Shown piece by piece: positions 58,513 to 64,000 of a stretch of DNA of 64,000 nucleotides (position 1 is its first letter; the number at the start of each line of letters is the position of its first letter). This DNA comes from Brevibacillus massiliensis (lineage in GTDB: Bacteria; Bacillota; Bacilli; Brevibacillales; Brevibacillaceae). The stretch lies in assembly GCF_000311785.1 (NCBI RefSeq), contig NZ_HE978547.1:60984-124983 (forward strand), given 5' to 3'. Below the pieces are notes generated by a model. That model had not been told where the DNA came from. It was given only the letters and a program-made list of their open reading frames with translations, and made no database searches. Position numbers and translations under genes: made by a program.

Positions 58513-59826
58513 TTATTTCCCAATAATCCCATTAAATAGGTTACCAATAAACTGTATGATGCTTCTGAAAAACAGGCGGATCCAACTTCCTTTTTCTACA
58601 TCTTCTCCGGCCACCAGATCTACACCTGCGTTCTTTAGATCATCGGGCTGCAGATAATCGCTTTCTGCATCTCCTTCTGCCTTGAACGTCACTTTTCCGA
58701 TAACCTGTCCCTTCTGAATAGGGGCAGTCAAGTCGTTAAACGTGACAGTCGGCGTGACCTTCACGTTGTCCCCTGTCTTCGTAAGTACAGAGACGACACT
58801 GCCTGTTACCGCTGGAACCGTTACGTCGACTCCTTTTTTCACAGGAGCCGTTTCGAAACCTGTGATGGCAGCCCCCTGATCCACTTTCTTCGCCAGTTTA
58901 TAGTTGCTGAAGCCGTAATCAAACAGCTTTTTCGTCTCGCCAAACCGCTCCGCCGTGTTCTCGGTTCCCATTACGACACTGATTAATCGCATGCCGTCGC
59001 GAGTTGCCGTTCCGGTAAAACAGTAGCCGGCCTGTTTAGTATGCCCTGTTTTCAGTCCGTCGACTCCCGGGTACTCGTAAGGCAAACCGGGAAGCATCCA
59101 GTTGTAGTTGGCTCTCGGCGTCGCATTCGGCTTCCCTTCCCGGAATACGAAGCGCGGGATTTTGGAGATTTCCAGCGCCTCCGGGAAATCCCGAATCAGC
59201 GCCCTTGCCAATATCGCTGCGTCGCGGGCAGACATGGTATTGTCCTTTCCGTCAAAGTTGGCCGGCGTGTACTTTCCCAGTTCATCGGCCGGCAAACCGG
59301 ACGAGGTTACGAAATAGGTATTTTTCATTCCCAATTCCTGGGCCTTTTTATTCATCATGGCGACGAAATTGGGCTCATCGCCGCCGACTTTTTCCGCCAG
59401 CAAGACGGTGGCGTCATTGGCGGATGCAATCGACATGGCCTTGTACAGCTCTTGTACGGTATGCTCCTCGCCCATGTTGAGGTATACCCCTGACGAGTCG
59501 CTCATTTTGGCAATAAAAAACGCGTAGTCACTGACAGGAACGACATCTGTCCACTTTATTTTCTTGTTTTTGATGGCTTCTAGGACCAAGTACTCGGTCA
59601 TCATCTTGGTCATGCTGGCCGGCGGCAACGGTACATCCTCATTCTTTTTGTAAAGAATTTTCCCGGTAGACGCTTCTACGAGGATCGCTGAATTTACCGC
59701 CAAATCAAGGTTTGGTTGTGCCTGGGCTGCTGCATTCGCTTGAGATGATGCCCCGAGCAAGGATGTACTGAACAGCGAAATTGTAAAAAATAGAATCGTC
59801 AGCCGCTTTATCCATCTCGGCATCAT
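58513..59826 (-). CDS. dacA: D-alanyl-D-alanine carboxypeptidase, PBP5 type
   Basis: Trims pentapeptides of peptidoglycan. 437 residues: signal peptide (LTILFFTISLFSTSLLGASS, cleaved near ANA), SxxK in PLPPASMTKMMTEYL near 73, SxN in MSIASANDATVLLAEKVG, KTG in GVDGLKTGHTKQAGYCF, a PBP5_C domain at about 300-400, and a C-terminal amphipathic helix (WIRLFFRSIIQFIGNLFNGI) that anchors it to the membrane. GGGGAG precedes the first ATG. Next to guaB and pdxS as in B. subtilis. Confidence 0.97.
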   Translation of the reverse strand: MMPRWIKRLTILFFTISLFSTSLLGASSQANAAAQAQPNLDLAVNSAILVEASTGKILYKKNEDVPLPPASMTKMMTEYLVLEAIKNKKIKWTDVVPVSDYAFFIAKMSDSSGVYLNMGEEHTVQELYKAMSIASANDATVLLAEKVGGDEPNFVAMMNKKAQELGMKNTYFVTSSGLPADELGKYTPANFDGKDNTMSARDAAILARALIRDFPEALEISKIPRFVFREGKPNATPRANYNWMLPGLPYEYPGVDGLKTGHTKQAGYCFTGTATRDGMRLISVVMGTENTAERFGETKKLFDYGFSNYKLAKKVDQGAAITGFETAPVKKGVDVTVPAVTGSVVSVLTKTGDNVKVTPTVTFNDLTAPIQKGQVIGKVTFKAEGDAESDYLQPDDLKNAGVDLVAGEDVEKGSWIRLFFRSIIQFIGNLFNGIIGK

Positions 59827-59954
59827 ACTATCACTCTCCCCATATTTACGTGGTTGCTCTACGTGTTAGTTGGCACACAGCTTTTAGTCTACCATAAACA
59901 ACTTGATCTTTCAGGGCTTTTCCAAAAAGAAAACATGGGAAGGCTAATCAACCC

Positions 59955-59993
59955 GAAAAAACTCCCCTTTCGTCGCTATGAAAAGGGAGTTTC
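59955..59993 (-). terminator. Terminator after guaB
   Basis: AAACTCCCTTTTC and GAAAGGGGAGTTT arms on the minus strand followed by TTT; it lies 13 bases beyond the guaB stop. Confidence 0.8.
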
Positions 59994-60006
59994 TCTGCCC
60001 TAATAA

Positions 60007-61497
<1,491 letters not shown>

Positions 61498-61505
61498 TTA
61501 TCGCC

Positions 61506-61535
61506 AGTTTAGCAAACCACTTAATTTACTGTCAA
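61506..61535 (-). promoter_or_regulatory. Sigma-A promoter of guaB
   Basis: TTGACA at 61530-61535 and TAAACT at 61506-61511 on the minus strand, spacer 18. Confidence 0.7.
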
Positions 61536-61644
61536 GGAATGCTTATAATGTTCGGCTTCCTTGGAAAATATACTATTATATTCCCTTCAATTCATGAAAG
61601 CACTACCATTTTAACGAATATTCTGTTTAAGGCGGTGCCAATTA

Positions 61645-62598
61645 ATGCCTTCTCCCTGGGATTGGCTGCGATACCTGGAGACGGAACCTGCGGCTAGGAA
61701 ATTTTTAACCAATTCCTATGATGCTTTGAAAATAGAACAACCGGAGCGCCTTTCCTTTCAGCAAAGCGGCCGGTTCTCATACACATGGAGGCAGGCGCGG
61801 GCTTTTTACGAAGCAGCCTTCCAGTGCGAGCTGCTCGTTCGACCGACGCTGCTGTTTTACGGCTGTACTCATTTGCTGAAAGGTTATCTGATAACCCGCG
61901 ATCCCTATTATCCGCGAACGAGCCGGATGCTCCAGCACGGAGTGACGACCAGAAAAATGAAAAAAAACCCCTACCATCTGCTTGCAGACGAAATACGTCC
62001 GCAAAAAGAGGGTTTTTTTCCTCATTTGGCTAAAATCATTGGCGATTTTCCCATGCAGGATCGCTATTCCGTGTCCCAGCTCTTTTCCTACGTTCCTGAA
62101 CTGCGGGAAGAGTGCAAGATGGCGCTGGGCGATTCCGTTTGGCAGCCTGTGATTTGTCAGGATCAATCATGGCTCGCGTTTCCTCCCGTTATCCAGGGAA
62201 CGTTGGGATTTTCCATAGAAACGTTCTTGGATTACTTGAATCGGCTCGCTCCTTCCGGGATCCGCTTTTTCCCGGCAGAAGGTTCTTCTGCTGCAGTTCA
62301 CAAGCGGGTCAGGATCAGCATTGCCAACGGCAGCCTGCTGGATCAGCATCCGCTGTTTGCCGAAGGGGAATCAGAGCTTTATTTTTGGAGCGGTGAGGAA
62401 CCGTTTCCGCTGCCAAAATGGGCTGTCCATTACATGCTGTTGTACATGTTAAGCATGCTGAGCCGGTATGAGACCGAGTCCTGGGGGGAACTGGTCCTTT
62501 CCCATACGCTCTCAGAGGTCTATTTGGTAAACCGCTTTTTAGACATCCACCAAAGGGTATTCCCTGGCTACATCCGCCGTTTGCTGGATTGCGTTTAG
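61645..62598 (+). CDS. yaaC: YaaC family protein
   Basis: Conserved Bacillales protein of unknown function next to guaB. 317 residues: DWLRYLETEPAARKFLTNSY, ARAFYEAAFQCELLVRPTLL, FYGCTHLLKGYLITRDPYYP, HGVTTRKMKKNPYHLLADEI, and the C-terminal HYMLLYMLSMLSRYETESWG. No catalytic motif recognised; the HGVTTRK stretch is the best conserved part of the family as I recall it. It is divergent from guaB, as in B. subtilis. Probably soluble. Confidence 0.93.
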   Translation: MPSPWDWLRYLETEPAARKFLTNSYDALKIEQPERLSFQQSGRFSYTWRQARAFYEAAFQCELLVRPTLLFYGCTHLLKGYLITRDPYYPRTSRMLQHGVTTRKMKKNPYHLLADEIRPQKEGFFPHLAKIIGDFPMQDRYSVSQLFSYVPELREECKMALGDSVWQPVICQDQSWLAFPPVIQGTLGFSIETFLDYLNRLAPSGIRFFPAEGSSAAVHKRVRISIANGSLLDQHPLFAEGESELYFWSGEEPFPLPKWAVHYMLLYMLSMLSRYETESWGELVLSHTLSEVYLVNRFLDIHQRVFPGYIRRLLDCV

Positions 62599-62611
62599 AT
62601 CGACTGACACC

Positions 62612-63829
62612 TTACTTCCTTTGACCGCTCTGTTCCCATGCCGCTATGCTGTATGTATTTTTTGCATCCCAGATCAAGTATTGGTCAACACCCCTGTCCC
62701 TTCCGGCTTTGATCTGGGCCTGTACCTGGCTTGCGCCGTAGGGGATGTGTCCCTTTACCCATGTGGCCGTAAAATCCTGATACCAGGGACGAATTACGGC
62801 CGGCTTCCTGCCGTCGGCGGTTAACACCTGATTTTTTTGCTGGGCATCGGCGAGCCCGTGCAAGATGTTCTCATACGGTTTGGCATCCGGGAGGGACAAA
62901 CCGTAGGTTCCACTGGCATAATGGGACGGATACATCATCGGACAGATGGTATCGACCTCTGGTGAGATCAACTCCCACTTTTGCCCGATGCCCATATCAT
63001 CTGATACGGACGGCACAAGTCCAAACACATCTGCAGAAATGGAAACCTGGTACGGAGCCAGCTCTTTCCTTGCGTATCGCAAAAAATTTGCGATGACCTG
63101 CTGTTTCGTTGCGCTGTCCTGTTGATAGTACTTGACTTCCCGGTCGATCTGTTTTCCCCCTGCCGGAAATCTGACGTAATCAAACTGAATTTCTTTAAAT
63201 CCCTTTCGCGCTGCTTCCTTTGCCAATGCAATATTGTATTCCCACACTTCTGTTCGGTAAGGATCGATCCAGTTTACCCCTTTTCGGTCCTGATACAATC
63301 CGCCTTCTTTTCGCTGGATAGCCCAGTCTGCTCTTTCTTTTGCCAAAAGCGGATCCTTAAAACAGACAATTCTTGCAATTGGGTAGATATGATGCTCATG
63401 CAATGTGCTGATCAACTGATCGATGTCGGGAATAAATCTGGTCTTGTCTGCCCCGATCTTCTTTGCAAGGGGGACTTCCGAGTTATATGTAATCCTTCCG
63501 GCGTCTTCTTTTACGTCTATGACCATCGCATTCAATTCGGAGTGGTCAACAAGGTTGAGCAATCGTTGAAAATTGCCGTTCCCGGCACTTCTCCCGGTCA
63601 CATAAATGCCTTTTACTTTAACTGGAATTTTCATCCTGCCTATCTGTTCAGGCGAAGCGAGCAAATTCTCTTCGCTCCATGCGTTTGCAGGGATTGTATC
63701 AAGCGGTTGGTCCGGACTATTCCCATGGGTTGCAGATACTGCGACTGCGCAGCCGGTTAATCCGGACAAAAGCAGTATGGAGAGGATACGAGCAAAGCTT
63801 GATGTCCACTCGATTCGCCACCATGCCAC
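62612..63829 (-). CDS. DUF4015 putative glycoside-hydrolase-like lipoprotein
   Basis: 405-residue secreted protein with a lipobox (LLLSGLTGC, cysteine near residue 27) and a TIM-barrel domain of the DUF4015 group: KVKGIYVTGRSAG, LNAMVIDVKEDAGRITYNSE, HIYPIARIVCFKDPLLAKER, KGFKEIQFDYVRFPAGG, VSISADVFGLV, DTICPMMYPSHYA. The D-Y-V-R-F-P segment is near the expected active site. GTG 63829 follows GGAGG by eight bases. It lies on the core strand next to yaaC, 13 bases after it. The polysaccharide it cuts, if any, is unknown. Confidence 0.88.
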   Translation of the reverse strand: MAWWRIEWTSSFARILSILLLSGLTGCAVAVSATHGNSPDQPLDTIPANAWSEENLLASPEQIGRMKIPVKVKGIYVTGRSAGNGNFQRLLNLVDHSELNAMVIDVKEDAGRITYNSEVPLAKKIGADKTRFIPDIDQLISTLHEHHIYPIARIVCFKDPLLAKERADWAIQRKEGGLYQDRKGVNWIDPYRTEVWEYNIALAKEAARKGFKEIQFDYVRFPAGGKQIDREVKYYQQDSATKQQVIANFLRYARKELAPYQVSISADVFGLVPSVSDDMGIGQKWELISPEVDTICPMMYPSHYASGTYGLSLPDAKPYENILHGLADAQQKNQVLTADGRKPAVIRPWYQDFTATWVKGHIPYGASQVQAQIKAGRDRGVDQYLIWDAKNTYSIAAWEQSGQRK

Positions 63830-63956
63830 AACGCACTCCTCCTTCCCAGAATAGCATAGACGTGAATGACATTCGGCTGTTCGCTTACCTTTGTAGTATG
63901 TGTTATCGGCCAGATTACTTGTCCAGCAGTTTATTCCTCTTTTTGAAAGAAAAACA

Positions 63957-63980
63957 AAAAAAAGCCAGCTTACGCTGACT
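63957..63980 (-). terminator. Terminator of a gene beyond the right edge
   Basis: AGTCAGC-GTAA-GCTGGCT hairpin followed by TTTTTTTT on the minus strand. The gene it ends lies outside the window; gyrA would be expected from the B. subtilis order. Confidence 0.7.
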
Positions 63981-64000
63981 ACTGTCTTTTTCTATCGTTT

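Overview
The window is the origin-proximal housekeeping region of a spore-forming Bacillales chromosome, read towards the origin. Nearly all core genes lie on the minus strand, in the reverse of the Bacillus subtilis order guaB-dacA-pdxS-pdxT-serS ... tadA-scr-dnaX-ebfC-recR-yaaL-bofA ... tmk-darA-yaaR-holB-ricT-yabA ... abrB-metS-tatD-yabE-rnmV-rsmA-veg-sspF-ispE-purR-ridA-spoVG ... glmU-prs-ctc-pth-fin-mfd-spoVT. The replication origin should therefore lie beyond the right end, with the minus-strand genes transcribed away from it. SpoVT, SpoVG, Fin, Gin, BofA, SspF, AbrB and a SpoVB-like flippase show that the organism sporulates. The gene order, a PrsA-like lipoprotein between spoVT and mfd, YheC/YheD-type ATP-grasp genes and moderately high GC suggest Brevibacillus or a close relative; this is inference.

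Layout. 1-12 kb: spoVB-like flippase, spoVT, prsA, mfd, fin, pth, ctc, prs and glmU, then a counter-strand CobW GTPase gene and spoVG. 12-21 kb: ridA, purR, ispE, sspF, veg, rsmA, rnmV, a YabE-like G5/3D protein, tatD, and metS behind a Met T-box. 21.8-23.7 kb: abrB (plus strand) convergent with an unrecognised exported protein. 23.7-36.7 kb: rsmI, GIY-YIG gene, trmN6-like, yabA, ricT, holB, yaaR, darA, tmk, yaaO, gin, a degenerate UDP-glucose-dehydrogenase-like gene, bofA, yaaL, a CPBP protease, recR, ebfC and dnaX. 36.8-38.7 kb: a PAS sensor kinase and the large SRP RNA.

Two accessory stretches interrupt the core order. The first (38.8-50.5 kb, between the SRP RNA and tadA) holds a CocE/NonD hydrolase, a lysR/guaD deletion scar, a doubly broken M14 carboxypeptidase, a polysaccharide deacetylase, a PAP2 protein, a Bcr/CflA transporter, a YheC/YheD gene divergent from two short tandem ATP-grasp genes, tRNA-Ser(CGA), an RsuA-type pseudouridine synthase and a 59-residue acidic protein. 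The second (51-55.2 kb, between tadA and serS) holds a histidine-kinase remnant, a TPP-riboswitch operon (thiY-thiX-thiZ plus a TatD-family hydrolase) and tRNA-Arg(CCU). The right end returns to the core (serS behind a Ser T-box, pdxT, pdxS, dacA, guaB, yaaC) and a DUF4015 lipoprotein.

The less ordinary items are the TatD-family hydrolase co-regulated with pyrimidine-precursor uptake, the tandem stand-alone ATP-grasp proteins, the UDP-glucose-dehydrogenase-like protein that has lost its NAD motif inside a sporulation cluster, the four-cysteine AbrB tail, clustered Spo0A boxes, and three decayed loci. No CRISPR array, insertion sequence, prophage or rRNA operon was seen.
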